Shown here: positions 44,962 through 53,588 of the stretch, one piece after another | Position numbering within the stretch: the stretch's first letter is position 1 | How the letters are laid out: every line of letters starts with the position of its first letter | Assembly: GCA_019118365.1 (NCBI GenBank) | Contig: DWZA01000091.1 | Coordinates: 1-64,000 of the forward strand | Direction: 5' to 3' | Length of the DNA stretch: 64,000 nt | DNA from: Candidatus Lachnoclostridium stercoravium | GTDB lineage: Bacteria; Bacillota; Clostridia; Lachnospirales; Lachnospiraceae | The notes under the pieces: model-generated | What the model was told of the DNA's origin: nothing | Database searches by the model: none | What the model saw: the letters and a program-made list of their open reading frames with translations, nothing else | Made by a program: the position numbers and the translations under genes

Positions 44962-46128
44962 TTATTCCCCTGAACAGAAATCAAGGGCATATTGGGCGTA
45001 AAGAGACGCGCCGATCCTTAAGCTGTCCTCGTCAATATCAAACATTCCGTGGTGGTGAGGGAAATTTTTGCTGCTGTCCGCAAACCCGCCTCCTACAAAA
45101 GCGAAGGAGCCTCCCGCTTTTTCAATAAATGCCGCAAAGTCCTCGCCTCCCATCACCGGCGGCAGGGCGGCAATGCTTTCGGCGCCAAACAGCTTTTTTA
45201 TACACCTTTTGGTAAATGCGGCTGCCTCTTCTGTGATCACCAGGGCCGGAGTCCCCTTTCTGTACAGGCTGACTTCACATTCCGCCCGAAAGGCGCGGGC
45301 TGTGTTTTCCCCGATCCGCCGGATCTGTTCCAGATACCCCTCCCTCACTTTTGCGTCAAATGAACGAAGATTTCCTTCTAACACCGCCTCGTCGGCAATA
45401 GTATTGAAACGCTGTCCGGCTGTCATTTTTCCAATGGTGACAACGGCGGCGTCAAGAGGAGACAGTTCGCGGCTCACGATCGTCTGCAGGTTCATTACGA
45501 CCGCGCAGGCCGCTACCAGGGCGTCCACGCCTTCATGAGGCATGGATGCGTGACCGCCTTTTCCCCGTACAGTCAGCTGGAACAGATCCGTCGCCGCCAT
45601 CCTGGCTCCCGCTTCGCAGGAGATCTTCCCCACTGGCAGGCCGCTCCATATATGGATGGCAAAGCAGCCGTCAAGGCCTTCCAGCCATCCTGCTTTTTCA
45701 AACTGTTCCAGGCTTCCTCCTGTCTCTTCCGCAGGTTCAAAAAACAGCCGTACGTTTCCGCACAGCTCGCCTCTCATCTGCATCAATATATTTGCCGCCC
45801 CTAAAAGAGCAGCCATATGTCCGTCATGGCCGCAGGCATGCATCACCCCCGGAACCTGGGAACGGTAAGGCGCCTCTGTCAGCTCCTGAACAGACAGAGC
45901 GTCCATATCCGCCCGGAGAGCGACCGTCCTGCCGGGTCTGGATCCTCTGATCGTACCGACGATCCCCGTTTCCCCTGTCCTTTCATATGGAATACCTGCC
46001 CTTTCTAATTCCTCCGCGATCCGTCCGCAGGTACGATATTCCTTTCCGCTCACCTCCGGATACCTGTGGAACTCTCTTCTTAATGATGTCATATACGGTT
46101 TGAGATTTTCCGCCATTGCCAAAATCAT
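44962..46128 (-). CDS. M20-family amidohydrolase
   Basis: 388 residues. Zinc-dependent amidohydrolase of the hippurate hydrolase / N-acyl-amino-acid hydrolase branch. Metal and catalytic stretches are ALRADMDALSVQE (residue 72), MHACGHDGHMAALLG (97-111), EPAEETGGS (about 134) and FPHHHGMFDIDE near the end, with a lid domain around 180-290. It is downstream of the cupin and M24 genes but separated from them by a terminator-like hairpin. It may act on N-acyl amino acids. The exact substrate is unknown. Confidence 0.9.
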   Translation of the reverse strand: MILAMAENLKPYMTSLRREFHRYPEVSGKEYRTCGRIAEELERAGIPYERTGETGIVGTIRGSRPGRTVALRADMDALSVQELTEAPYRSQVPGVMHACGHDGHMAALLGAANILMQMRGELCGNVRLFFEPAEETGGSLEQFEKAGWLEGLDGCFAIHIWSGLPVGKISCEAGARMAATDLFQLTVRGKGGHASMPHEGVDALVAACAVVMNLQTIVSRELSPLDAAVVTIGKMTAGQRFNTIADEAVLEGNLRSFDAKVREGYLEQIRRIGENTARAFRAECEVSLYRKGTPALVITEEAAAFTKRCIKKLFGAESIAALPPVMGGEDFAAFIEKAGGSFAFVGGGFADSSKNFPHHHGMFDIDEDSLRIGASLYAQYALDFCSGE

Positions 46129-46159
46129 TTCTATTCTCCTTTCAATAAAGCCGCATACA

Positions 46160-46194
46160 AGAAAACCAGGCAGAACGCATACGCGCTCTGCCTG
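46160..46194 (-). terminator. Terminator-like hairpin after the cupin gene
   Basis: CAGGCAGAGCG and CGTTCTGCCTG form a stem, followed by GTTTTCTTGT on the minus strand. It may reduce read-through into the amidohydrolase gene. Confidence 0.7.
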
Positions 46195-46204
46195 AATCCT
46201 GGAA

Positions 46205-46564
46205 TCATTCTCCCTCGTGGTTATATAAAACCATCGCCAGAAAGACGAGGTCTTTGTCTCCGATATTTTCTATGCTGTGACTGCTTCCGTCCCTGCACTG
46301 CATCATATCTCCTGGATGGAGGACAGCTTCTTTTCCGTCGTCGTTTACTTTGGCCGTTCCTTCCAGGATATAATAGATCTCAAATTCCCCTTTATGCTCG
46401 TGATAGCCAATGGATCCTCCGGGCGGTATGGCCGCCTTTCCAAAGAAAGATCCGGCTCCGTAAGAATCTGCGGCTTCCAGGAATTTTACCGCGCTGACAG
46501 ACAATTTTCCGCCCCGCATATGTTCATAATGGTTGATCCCCATTTCTTTTTCCGTCCTGATCAT
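46205..46564 (-). CDS. Small cupin-domain protein
   Basis: 119 residues forming one cupin barrel. Motif 1 is GSIGYHEHKGEFEIYYILEG (metal His-His-Glu) and motif 2 is HPGDMMQCRDGSSHSIEN. Small stand-alone cupins can be isomerases, dioxygenases or ligand sensors. It lies between M24 and M20 hydrolase genes in a run headed by tryptophanase, so it may act on the same amino-acid-derived compounds. This is a contextual inference. Confidence 0.8.
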   Translation of the reverse strand: MIRTEKEMGINHYEHMRGGKLSVSAVKFLEAADSYGAGSFFGKAAIPPGGSIGYHEHKGEFEIYYILEGTAKVNDDGKEAVLHPGDMMQCRDGSSHSIENIGDKDLVFLAMVLYNHEGE

Positions 46565-46595
46565 AAGACTCCCCCTTTCAACGGATCGCAGGCTG

Positions 46596-47798
46596 TTAAT
46601 AATCGATACAGATCAGCTCCTGCGGGATATGGCTCAGCCGCCTGCCGCCTTCTTTTGTCACCACGAAATTATCTACGCAGATAGCAGCCGCATCTTTATT
46701 TTTGCACCTGGGGTGCATGGAAAAATACATATTTTCCTTTAACGTCATGGTTTCTTCTTCACAGAACACCGGGCGATCCACAATATCATAGCCCTGTCCG
46801 TGGGCGTAGAAATGGCCTTCCTGCGCGTATCCGTGCTCGTTCAGCCAGCGGTTCCCCGCCAGGAAGATATCCCCCGGCTTTGCTCCCGGAACGCACATGG
46901 CCGCCAGATCGTTTTCCAGCTTTACCGCGTCCTTCCAGGCTTTTTCCATAGCCTGCGACGGTTCTCCCATGGAATATGTCCGGCCCAGCTCCGCCCATAA
47001 ACCCCCTGGAGCCGCCAGTTCTACAAGGATATAAACATAATCGCCTCTCTGGATCGTGTTGTTCTGGTAAAGATAGAGATTTCCGCCCGGCGTTACCGGA
47101 TGGGCGCCTGTCAGCACCATAAAGTCCGAGCAGTACATATCATCCGCCAGATGGCGCAGGGCCAGGGACACTTCTCTTTCCGTACGCCCTACCCTCAGGA
47201 TAGAAGGCACTGCCGCCAGGATATCTTCATGGAGCCGGACTGCTTTTTCGCACTGTTCCAGTTCATAAGGGGACTTTACCGCCTTGATCTGGTCCATCAT
47301 ATCCGTAGCGTCCACAAAGGATACGCCTGTCAGGGACTCTGTCATATATTTATATACTCCGGCCGGCAAAATATTCATAGCCACAAATCCCACCCGTTTC
47401 CAGCCGTGGCGGCGGATGATCTTACAAAATTCTTCCGCCGGATAACGATCCGTATAATGGATCGAAGGCAAAAACGGCACGGAAATATTATCGATCACGT
47501 CCCGGCAGCAGAGATAGTCTCCGCAGGCGGCCCCTCCCCAGTCGCCGTGCCCTACGATGCTGATCCCTTCCTGGGAAAATAAAAATCCATGGGGATATAC
47601 CGGAACCTGAAGATCTGTCAGATATTTCTGCACGCCTCCGAAGATCTGGTTATCTCCCCAGAGAACGAGGCAGTCGATCTCCTGGCGTTTCATCGCTTCT
47701 CTTGTCGCCTTCCAGCGGCGTTCCATTTCTTTTTCGTCTGTACGGAAGCGGAACCGCCCCGGCCGGTCCGCTTCCATGGAAAATCTTGTCGCGCCCAT
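46596..47798 (-). CDS. M24 (pita-bread fold) protein with altered metal site
   Basis: 400 residues. A creatinase-like N-terminal domain (to about 170) and a pita-bread C-terminal domain. Aligned by eye, the five metal ligands of Xaa-Pro peptidases (D, D, H, E, E) are not kept. The first region reads GDYVYILVELAAPGGLWAEL, the His remains in YAHGQGYD, the first Glu position is His (FSMHPR) and the last is Asp (CVDNFVV). It is therefore more like metal-free or unusual relatives, such as creatinase-type hydrolases or lyases, than a peptidase. The substrate is unknown. Confidence 0.75.
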   Translation of the reverse strand: MGATRFSMEADRPGRFRFRTDEKEMERRWKATREAMKRQEIDCLVLWGDNQIFGGVQKYLTDLQVPVYPHGFLFSQEGISIVGHGDWGGAACGDYLCCRDVIDNISVPFLPSIHYTDRYPAEEFCKIIRRHGWKRVGFVAMNILPAGVYKYMTESLTGVSFVDATDMMDQIKAVKSPYELEQCEKAVRLHEDILAAVPSILRVGRTEREVSLALRHLADDMYCSDFMVLTGAHPVTPGGNLYLYQNNTIQRGDYVYILVELAAPGGLWAELGRTYSMGEPSQAMEKAWKDAVKLENDLAAMCVPGAKPGDIFLAGNRWLNEHGYAQEGHFYAHGQGYDIVDRPVFCEEETMTLKENMYFSMHPRCKNKDAAAICVDNFVVTKEGGRRLSHIPQELICIDY

Positions 47799-47822
47799 AG
47801 TCTCACCTCTTCTTTCCAGCTG

Positions 47823-49184
47823 TTACACGATAAATCCCAATGTTCCGTACAGGATCGTACAGATCACAAGGGTGATCATACGGTAGGGAACCAGGATCTT
47901 TGAAAGATCTACCGGGTCTACTCCGGCGGAAGTGGACGGAAGGATGATATTATCTGAGATCGGTGAAAACTGATCCCCGAACAGCGATCCGCTGAGCATA
48001 GATGCCGTAGTCAGCGGAATGTCCGCGCCAACTGTCACAGCCAGAGGCATGCACAGCGGGACTACGATCACTGCGGAAGCGCTGAGGCTTCCTGTAGAGT
48101 AGGAAATGATACAGCAGAGCAGGAATGTGATCAGCGGTACCAGATCCTTGCTGATCAGGCCGCTCACCAGGCCTACCATATAGGCGGCAAATCCCAGCTG
48201 CCGTACGATCACGCCAAAGGCAAAAGCAAATACGAGGATCAGGTAGATGGCCGCCATATCCTGGAAGCCGCGGATAATGCATCCGCTCACTTTGCTGAAA
48301 GGCACGCTTCCCTTCAGAACGTCATAAACAGCCGCCGTAACCGTCCCGATCAGGATACCTGCGGTGATCGTAGGCTTGCCCTGCATGATAGATACCACCG
48401 CCAGGCCGATAAGAAGCAGCACGATGGGAAGGATAAAAGCCCAGATGTCCGCTTTTACGTCTTTTCCGCCTAAAACGTCCGACATTTCTTCATCGTCAGT
48501 AAAGACTTCTTCTGATCTGCTGTTTTTGATCTCCTCCTCGATCTTTTTCATCCGCCCCAGATCAGGGAATTTTCCAAAGGCGATCAGGCCTGCCATGATA
48601 ATGGAGATAAAGGCGAAGAAAAAGTATGGCCAGGCGGAAAGGTAGATCGAAAATCCATCCATGCCAAGGGATGTGATCAATCCGCTGATAAAGATAAGCA
48701 TCAGGCCGAACGGATACAGGGTACCGGTATTGGAACAGACAGATGCCACGATAAGCGCCGATTTCTCTTTCGGAAGCTTCGTCCTGTAAATAGCAGGACG
48801 CATAAAACGGCTGATACTGATCTGCCCTAATGATCCGGCAACTCCCAGCAGAAGGCTCAGGAAAAAGATGGATATCGCCGTCTGCCTTGCTGTTTTGATA
48901 TGCCTGCCAGACCATTCGGCGAACGCTTTAAATCCGCCTCCCTGCTTAACAAAGTTCAGCATAATGCCCAGCATCATCATACACATCAGGATGCTTCCGT
49001 TGCTCCCGATCCCTTCGATAAAGTAAGTGTCTATGATCGGCGGGATGAACCCGGCGCCATTAAGGATAATAGAACCAAGGACGATCCCCGCAAACAGGGA
49101 AGCAAGCACGTTTTTGCTCCAGAGCGCCAAAACGATAACTACAACCGGTGGGATTACAGATAGCCACGTATTCATACTCGTCAC
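47823..49184 (-). CDS. NhaC-family Na+/H+ antiporter-type transporter
   Basis: 453 residues with about eleven helices. NhaC/ArsB-like features are SNTGTLYPFGLMLIF, SYSTGSLSASAVIVVPLCMPLA and GSLFGDQFSPISDNIILPSTSAGVD, the last being typical of NhaC. A charged loop around 205-245 splits the halves. Members exchange Na+ and H+ or an organic substrate, for example malate/lactate or amino-acid products. Position right behind the tryptophanase gene suggests it may help move a related compound. Confidence 0.85.
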   Translation of the reverse strand: MTSMNTWLSVIPPVVVIVLALWSKNVLASLFAGIVLGSIILNGAGFIPPIIDTYFIEGIGSNGSILMCMMMLGIMLNFVKQGGGFKAFAEWSGRHIKTARQTAISIFFLSLLLGVAGSLGQISISRFMRPAIYRTKLPKEKSALIVASVCSNTGTLYPFGLMLIFISGLITSLGMDGFSIYLSAWPYFFFAFISIIMAGLIAFGKFPDLGRMKKIEEEIKNSRSEEVFTDDEEMSDVLGGKDVKADIWAFILPIVLLLIGLAVVSIMQGKPTITAGILIGTVTAAVYDVLKGSVPFSKVSGCIIRGFQDMAAIYLILVFAFAFGVIVRQLGFAAYMVGLVSGLISKDLVPLITFLLCCIISYSTGSLSASAVIVVPLCMPLAVTVGADIPLTTASMLSGSLFGDQFSPISDNIILPSTSAGVDPVDLSKILVPYRMITLVICTILYGTLGFIV

Positions 49185-49222
49185 TCCTCTCCATAATTAA
49201 ATATTTCATGTTTTCCTGCCGA

Positions 49223-50614
49223 TCAATCTGTGATCGGCTCCAGGTGAGCCTGGAAATGCCTGAGGACCGGAGGTTCCCATGTGATCCGGTATCCATGGCC
49301 GATCTCAGCCGCCCGGTCCCTGACTGCGATCAGGGCTTCCGCGATAATGTCCAGATGAGCCTGCGTATATACCCTTCTCGGAATAGCAAGTCTGGTAAAC
49401 TCAAAATCCGCATGCAGCTGTTTTCCGGTGTCCGGATCGTTGCCCAGCATATAAGAACCGATATCGCAGGCACGTATCCCGGCTTCTTTGTACAGTTCTA
49501 CCGCCAGCACCTGCCCTGGAAATTCATAGTAGGGGATCTGCGGAAACATGGCCGCCGCGTCTACAAAGACTCCGTGTCCACCTACAGGTGACTGATATGC
49601 AATACCTGCATCATCCAGCCGGGAAGCCAGGTATTCCATCTGCCCGATCCGGTAAGCCAGGTAATCTTCTTCGATCGCCTCATACAGTCCGATTGCTATC
49701 GCTTCCAGATCCCGGCCAGCTAATCCGCCATATGTATAAAACCCCTCGAAACTGATACAATTTGCCCGTATCTTCAGGATCAGCGGAGAATCGCCGTCTT
49801 TTACGCCGATCAGACCGCCCATATTGACGATCCCATCTTTTTTCGCAGACATGGTAAACAGGTCCGCGCAGGCGAACATTTCCCGGATGATCTCCTTTAT
49901 GCTCATATCCCTGCAGGCTTCCTCGTCTCTTTTTACAAAATAAGCGTTTTCCGCAAAGCGAGCCGCATCGATATCCAGCGGGATCCCGTATTTTTTGCAG
50001 ACCGCCGCTACCTGGCGCATATTTTCCAGGGAAACCGGCTGTCCGCCGGCAGAATTATTAGTAACTGTCATCACCACCAGGCCGATATTTTCCGCTCCCC
50101 GCTCTCTGATCAGTGATTCCAGTTTTTCCACGTCCATATTTCCCTTAAACGGAGCCCTTTTCGACGGATTTTTCGCTTCCTCCACCACGCAGTCGATGGC
50201 GCGGGCTCCGGCCAGCTCCACATGGGCGCGGGTCGTATCAAAGAACATGTTGGAAATGGCGAACTTACCCGGCCCAAGAAGGAGCGGGAACAATACCTTT
50301 TCCGCCGCCCGGCCCTGGTGCACCGGCTGGATATATTCAAATCCGAAAATATCCTTTCCTGCCTCCACCAGACGGTAATAGCTGGAAGCTCCTGCATAAG
50401 CCTCGTCTCCCTGCATGATGCCGCCCCACTGAGCCGCGCTCATGGCATTTGTCCCCGAATCCGTCAGCAGATCGATATAACAGTCTTCCCCTTTCAGACC
50501 GAACAGATTATAATGCGCTTTCCGGATCGCTTCTTCCCGTTCTTCTCTCGACAACATGTGGATCGTTTCTACCATCTTGATACGAAATGGTTCTGGTACA
50601 TATTTAACTGCCAC
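49223..50614 (-). CDS. tnaA: Tryptophanase / beta-eliminating lyase
   Basis: PLP enzyme of 463 residues cleaving tryptophan to indole, pyruvate and ammonia. [42 protein letters not shown]-like [11 protein letters not shown] and the PLP lysine in [15 protein letters not shown] are family marks. Several stretches follow tryptophanase rather than tyrosine phenol-lyase: [35 protein letters not shown], with Ile where tyrosine phenol-lyase has its substrate-binding Arg. Tyrosine phenol-lyase activity is still possible. No TnaC-type leader peptide was recognised. Confidence 0.88.
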   Translation of the reverse strand: MAVKYVPEPFRIKMVETIHMLSREEREEAIRKAHYNLFGLKGEDCYIDLLTDSGTNAMSAAQWGGIMQGDEAYAGASSYYRLVEAGKDIFGFEYIQPVHQGRAAEKVLFPLLLGPGKFAISNMFFDTTRAHVELAGARAIDCVVEEAKNPSKRAPFKGNMDVEKLESLIRERGAENIGLVVMTVTNNSAGGQPVSLENMRQVAAVCKKYGIPLDIDAARFAENAYFVKRDEEACRDMSIKEIIREMFACADLFTMSAKKDGIVNMGGLIGVKDGDSPLILKIRANCISFEGFYTYGGLAGRDLEAIAIGLYEAIEEDYLAYRIGQMEYLASRLDDAGIAYQSPVGGHGVFVDAAAMFPQIPYYEFPGQVLAVELYKEAGIRACDIGSYMLGNDPDTGKQLHADFEFTRLAIPRRVYTQAHLDIIAEALIAVRDRAAEIGHGYRITWEPPVLRHFQAHLEPITD

Positions 50615-50698
50615 AACTAAAACCCCCTCTCCTTTTGCAGCAATTTCTATAATTTAATCATATCATAACAAAAGAGAGGTGTATAATCTGAAAAATTC

Positions 50699-50726
50699 AT
50701 ATTCCAGTTATAACTTTTTGGAATAT
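50699..50726 (-). promoter_or_regulatory. Inverted repeat upstream of tnaA, candidate LysR operator
   Basis: ATATTCC, 14 bp, GGAATAT: a perfect 7-bp inverted repeat touching the stop codon of the LysR gene and about 85 bp upstream of the tryptophanase start. LysR regulators bind such dyads with T-N11-A geometry. A clear -35/-10 pair for tnaA was not found, consistent with activator need. Confidence 0.5.
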
Positions 50727-51632
50727 TCATTTTTTGTAATGTTCTTCCAGCAAGCCGACGAAGATCTCTGCTTCTGAAGACAGTCTTTCTTTGCGTCTCT
50801 TGATCCATCCCATCTCCACGGTGACCTCGCAGTTTTCTATCGGTATCACTCTTAAGCCATACCGTTCATAGTCCTGATGGCTCAGCCACAGGCTGAAGGT
50901 GAATATATCGGTTTCCTGCATCAGACTGATGATCGCCGCGCCGTTGTTCAGGTAGATCGTTTTCTGAAATTCGGATAAGCTGACGGAATCGATGATCAGA
51001 TAGGTGGTCAACGTGGAAAAGTAATCATCCGGCGGCCTTACCACCGTATACTCCAGCAGTTCCCGCATATTTACCGATTCCCTGTAAAAAAGGGGATTAT
51101 TTTTCCCGACCACAGCATACCAGGTATCCTCTGCCAGCAGACGAAATTCCAGATCGTGATAATCCAAAAGGCGGTGGACTTCCTTGCTCTGAGCATTATT
51201 GATATGTAGGACGCCGATCTCCGAGCTGAGGCCGGATACGTCCTCCACGATCTGGCTGATCCTGGATTCCCGAAGGGTGAACAAAATATTTCTCCCCTGG
51301 TAAATATTGTAATACCTGTTTAAAAGATCCGCCGGAATCAGGTTTGGATAAGCGGATACCGAGATCACGCTTGGGATCTCATCCGAAGAGATCTTGGATA
51401 TGAGATCAAACTGTTTCATGATATTTTTTGTGTACATGTAAAGCTTTTTTCCGTCCTCTGTCAGCGCCACTCCACGGTTATTCCGTTCAAAGATCTTAAT
51501 ATCCAGCTCTGCTTCCAGGCCGGATATCATCTTACTGAGGCTTGGCTGAGATACGTAAAGCAATTCTGCCGCGCGGTTCATACTGCCTGTCTCCGCGATC
51601 TGAAGAAAATATTTTAAATGCTGCAGCTGCAT
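50727..51632 (-). CDS. LysR-family transcriptional regulator
   Basis: 301 residues. The N-terminal winged helix-turn-helix reads LKYFLQIAETGSMNRAAELLYVSQPSLSKMISGLEAELDIKIFER, followed by a substrate-binding-like effector domain from about residue 90. It is directly upstream of tnaA on the same strand, with an operator-like dyad between them, so it is the probable activator of the tryptophanase-NhaC-M24-cupin run. The effector is unknown, possibly tryptophan or a related amino acid. Confidence 0.9.
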   Translation of the reverse strand: MQLQHLKYFLQIAETGSMNRAAELLYVSQPSLSKMISGLEAELDIKIFERNNRGVALTEDGKKLYMYTKNIMKQFDLISKISSDEIPSVISVSAYPNLIPADLLNRYYNIYQGRNILFTLRESRISQIVEDVSGLSSEIGVLHINNAQSKEVHRLLDYHDLEFRLLAEDTWYAVVGKNNPLFYRESVNMRELLEYTVVRPPDDYFSTLTTYLIIDSVSLSEFQKTIYLNNGAAIISLMQETDIFTFSLWLSHQDYERYGLRVIPIENCEVTVEMGWIKRRKERLSSEAEIFVGLLEEHYKK

Positions 51633-51654
51633 ATCTCTCCTCCCGTTTTATATC

Positions 51655-51981
51655 TCAGCTGTTCTGGGATTTGTACTCTTCTCCCCATATCTGCATGGCG
51701 TCCAGAATAGGTTTCAGACTCCTTCCCAGGTCTGTCAGGCTGTACTCCACTCGCGGCGGCACCTCCGCATAAACATGGCGGTTTACAAGCCCTTTTTCTT
51801 CCATATCCCGCAGCTGTGCGGTCAATACCTTCTGGGAAACGCTGCCGATGGATTTTTTTAATTCTCCAAACCTCTTTTTTCCAGGCATTAAGTCGCGCAG
51901 TATAAGGACTTTCCACTTATCTCCGATCAACATAAGAGTTGTTTCCACCGGACATGCCGGCAGCTTTTTTACTTCCGCCAC
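51655..51981 (-). CDS. HxlR-family regulator (GTG start)
   Basis: 108-residue winged-helix repressor/activator. Family marks are PACPVETTLMLIGDKWKVLILRDL, including the conserved Cys that senses reactive electrophiles in some members (HypR, QorR), and MEEKGLVNRHVY with PRVEYSLTDLGRSL. GGAAGGAG lies nine bases before the second GTG (MAEVKK), favoured over the first GTG. It is divergent from a flavin-binding oxidoreductase gene, which it probably controls. Confidence 0.87.
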   Translation of the reverse strand: MAEVKKLPACPVETTLMLIGDKWKVLILRDLMPGKKRFGELKKSIGSVSQKVLTAQLRDMEEKGLVNRHVYAEVPPRVEYSLTDLGRSLKPILDAMQIWGEEYKSQNS

Positions 51982-52009
51982 AATAACCACTCTCCTTCCT
52001 GATCATTTC

Positions 52010-52038
52010 ATTATAACATTCCAAAATAGGGGACGCAA
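52010..52038 (-). promoter_or_regulatory. Promoter of the HxlR gene
   Basis: Minus-strand TTGCGT, 17 bp, TATAAT, giving a leader of about 20-25 bases. Confidence 0.75.
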
Positions 52039-52077
52039 CAGCGGACGATCCGGTAATTGCGCAATAGTATCATTCAG

Positions 52078-52104
52078 GTAACTATACCACAATATTGTGC
52101 TTAC
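52078..52104. promoter_or_regulatory. Palindromic operator candidate between HxlR and the flavin protein genes
   Basis: A perfect 12-bp palindrome CACAATATTGTG is flanked by GTAA on the left and TTAC on the right, giving a roughly 27-bp dyad. It lies in the divergent intergenic region, about 85-110 bp upstream of the PNPOx-like start. Confidence 0.55.
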
Positions 52105-52188
52105 TTCTCATCTTTAAAGAACGCTGATACAATTTAACCATCAAAGGGAAATGACCCGAAAACAATCATTTATTTGGAGGTATTTATC

Positions 52189-52590
52189 ATGGACGAAGTC
52201 GTAAAATTTTTACAGGAAAATCCCGTACAGTATCTGGCCACTGTAGGCCGTGACGGAAAAGCCAAGTGCCGCCCTTTTATGTTTGCCGGCGAGATGGAAG
52301 GCAGGCTGTGGTTCTGCACCAATAACACCAAGGAAGTCTACAAGGATATGCAGGCCAACCCCAACATCGAGATTTCCGTTTCCAGCCCGTCCTATGCATG
52401 GATCCGCCTGAACGGCGAGGCTGTTTTCGAGAACAACATGGCCGCTAAGGAGATGTGCATCCAGAATCCTATCGTCAAGGGACAGTACGGCGAAGCCGCC
52501 AACCCCATCTTCGAGGTGTTCTATCTGAAAAACGCTCATGCAGTGATCGCCGACTTCTCCGGCAACCCGCCTGAGGAGTACGACCTGTAA
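52189..52590 (+). CDS. Pyridoxamine-phosphate-oxidase-like flavin protein
   Basis: 133-residue split-barrel protein of the PNPOx-like family, which bind FMN, F420 or haem and reduce small molecules. Typical stretches are NPVQYLATVGRDGKAKCRPF, GRLWFCTNNTKEVYKDMQANPNIEISV, and FYLKNAHAVIADFSGNPPEEYDL at the end. GGAGG sits eight bases upstream of the ATG, so a TTG start five codons earlier is not used. Divergent HxlR control suggests induction by electrophile or redox stress. Confidence 0.87.
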   Translation: MDEVVKFLQENPVQYLATVGRDGKAKCRPFMFAGEMEGRLWFCTNNTKEVYKDMQANPNIEISVSSPSYAWIRLNGEAVFENNMAAKEMCIQNPIVKGQYGEAANPIFEVFYLKNAHAVIADFSGNPPEEYDL

Positions 52591-52597
52591 GACAGCC

Positions 52598-52810
52598 TTA
52601 AAGAGCTGTTTTTCTTTTGGCGGCGCGCAGGCAAGAAAAAGCGGCTACTTTGTAACAGACAAGTGTATCGGGTGCAAGCTGTGCTATTCCAAATGTCCGC
52701 AGAAATATATTGATATTTCGGGTAAACCGGTTGTCATCCGCCAGGAACACTGCCTGCGCTGCGGGAACTGCTTTGAGACCTGCCCTGCAGGAGCGATCGA
52801 ACGGAGGTAA
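52598..52810 (+). pseudogene. Ferredoxin-type 2[4Fe-4S] domain without a start codon
   Basis: The +1 frame after the flavin-protein stop reads YFVTDKCIGCKLCYSKCP and EHCLRCGNCFETCPAGAIERR, two complete CxxCxxCxxxCP cluster motifs. No ATG, GTG or TTG occurs in this frame between the preceding stop at about 52546 and the first motif. It ends five bases before the macrodomain ATG and contains its ribosome site. It is either a decayed fragment of a larger iron-sulphur protein or the end of a gene that lost its 5' part. Expression is uncertain. Confidence 0.6.
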
Positions 52811-52814
52811 CGCC

Positions 52815-53588
52815 ATGACGCAGAATGAACGGCTGGATTTTCTGATCCGCTATTTACTAAATGAACACAGGGAATACAGGGATATCCGGATGCCGGATGA
52901 TCTTTCAGAAAAGCGGCGGCTTCTACGCAGCCTGATGAACATGCGCCCGCCTGCTCCCGCCAGCGAAGATTTCCTAAAAGTGCAGGACGCTTACCTTGCT
53001 GAACGCCTTGCCGAGCGGGGCGTCACAAAACTGGCGGATCTGACGCCGGTACAGCCTGGCCTGTATCTCTGGCAGGGCGATATCACTACCCTGGCTGCAG
53101 ACGCTATCGTCAATGCGGCAAACAGCCAGATGCTGGGCTGCTTCATACCCTGTCACGGCTGCATCGACAATGCCATCCACACTTATGCAGGCGTGCAGCT
53201 TCGCCAGGAATGCGCCCGCATCATGGCCGGTCAAAGGGGCGAAGAGCCCGCCGGAAGCGCCAGGATCACAAACGCTTATAACCTGCCCTGCCGCTATGTG
53301 CTGCACACTGTCGGCCCGGTCATCTGTGGAGCCGTTACCAGAACAGACCGGGATCTGCTGGAAAACTGCTACCGCTCCTGCCTGGAACTGGCGGCGGAAC
53401 ACGGCCTGCACAGCGTAGCTTTCTGCTGCATCTCCACTGGAGAGTTCCATTTTCCAAATGAACCGGCGGCAGCGATCGCGGTCAGTACCGTCCGAGAATG
53501 GCAGCGGCAAGATCCAGATAGAATCGAGGTGATCTTCAATGTCTGGAAGGATAAAGATCTTGAAATCTACAAGCGCCTGCTCCGATAG
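52815..53588 (+). CDS. Zinc-containing macrodomain protein linked to SirTM
   Basis: 257 residues. A helical N-terminal region (LDFLIRYLLNEHREYRDI) leads into a macrodomain with NAANSQMLGCFIPCHGCIDNAIH (about residue 105), GSARITNAYNLPCRYVLHTVGP and CCISTGEFHFPN. The Cys/His cluster CFIPCHGC matches the zinc-dependent macrodomain class that removes ADP-ribose from proteins modified by SirTM. The start is set by ACGGAGGT. It overlaps the sirtuin gene by 50 bp. Its partner writes the modification that it erases. Confidence 0.87.
   Translation: MTQNERLDFLIRYLLNEHREYRDIRMPDDLSEKRRLLRSLMNMRPPAPASEDFLKVQDAYLAERLAERGVTKLADLTPVQPGLYLWQGDITTLAADAIVNAANSQMLGCFIPCHGCIDNAIHTYAGVQLRQECARIMAGQRGEEPAGSARITNAYNLPCRYVLHTVGPVICGAVTRTDRDLLENCYRSCLELAAEHGLHSVAFCCISTGEFHFPNEPAAAIAVSTVREWQRQDPDRIEVIFNVWKDKDLEIYKRLLR

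Noticed and set aside
52546-52810. Flavin protein fused to the ferredoxin domain through a frameshift
   Set aside because: The flavin protein ends with the normal family C-terminus (FSGNPPEEYDL) before its stop, so the iron-sulphur stretch is better seen as a separate, damaged gene.
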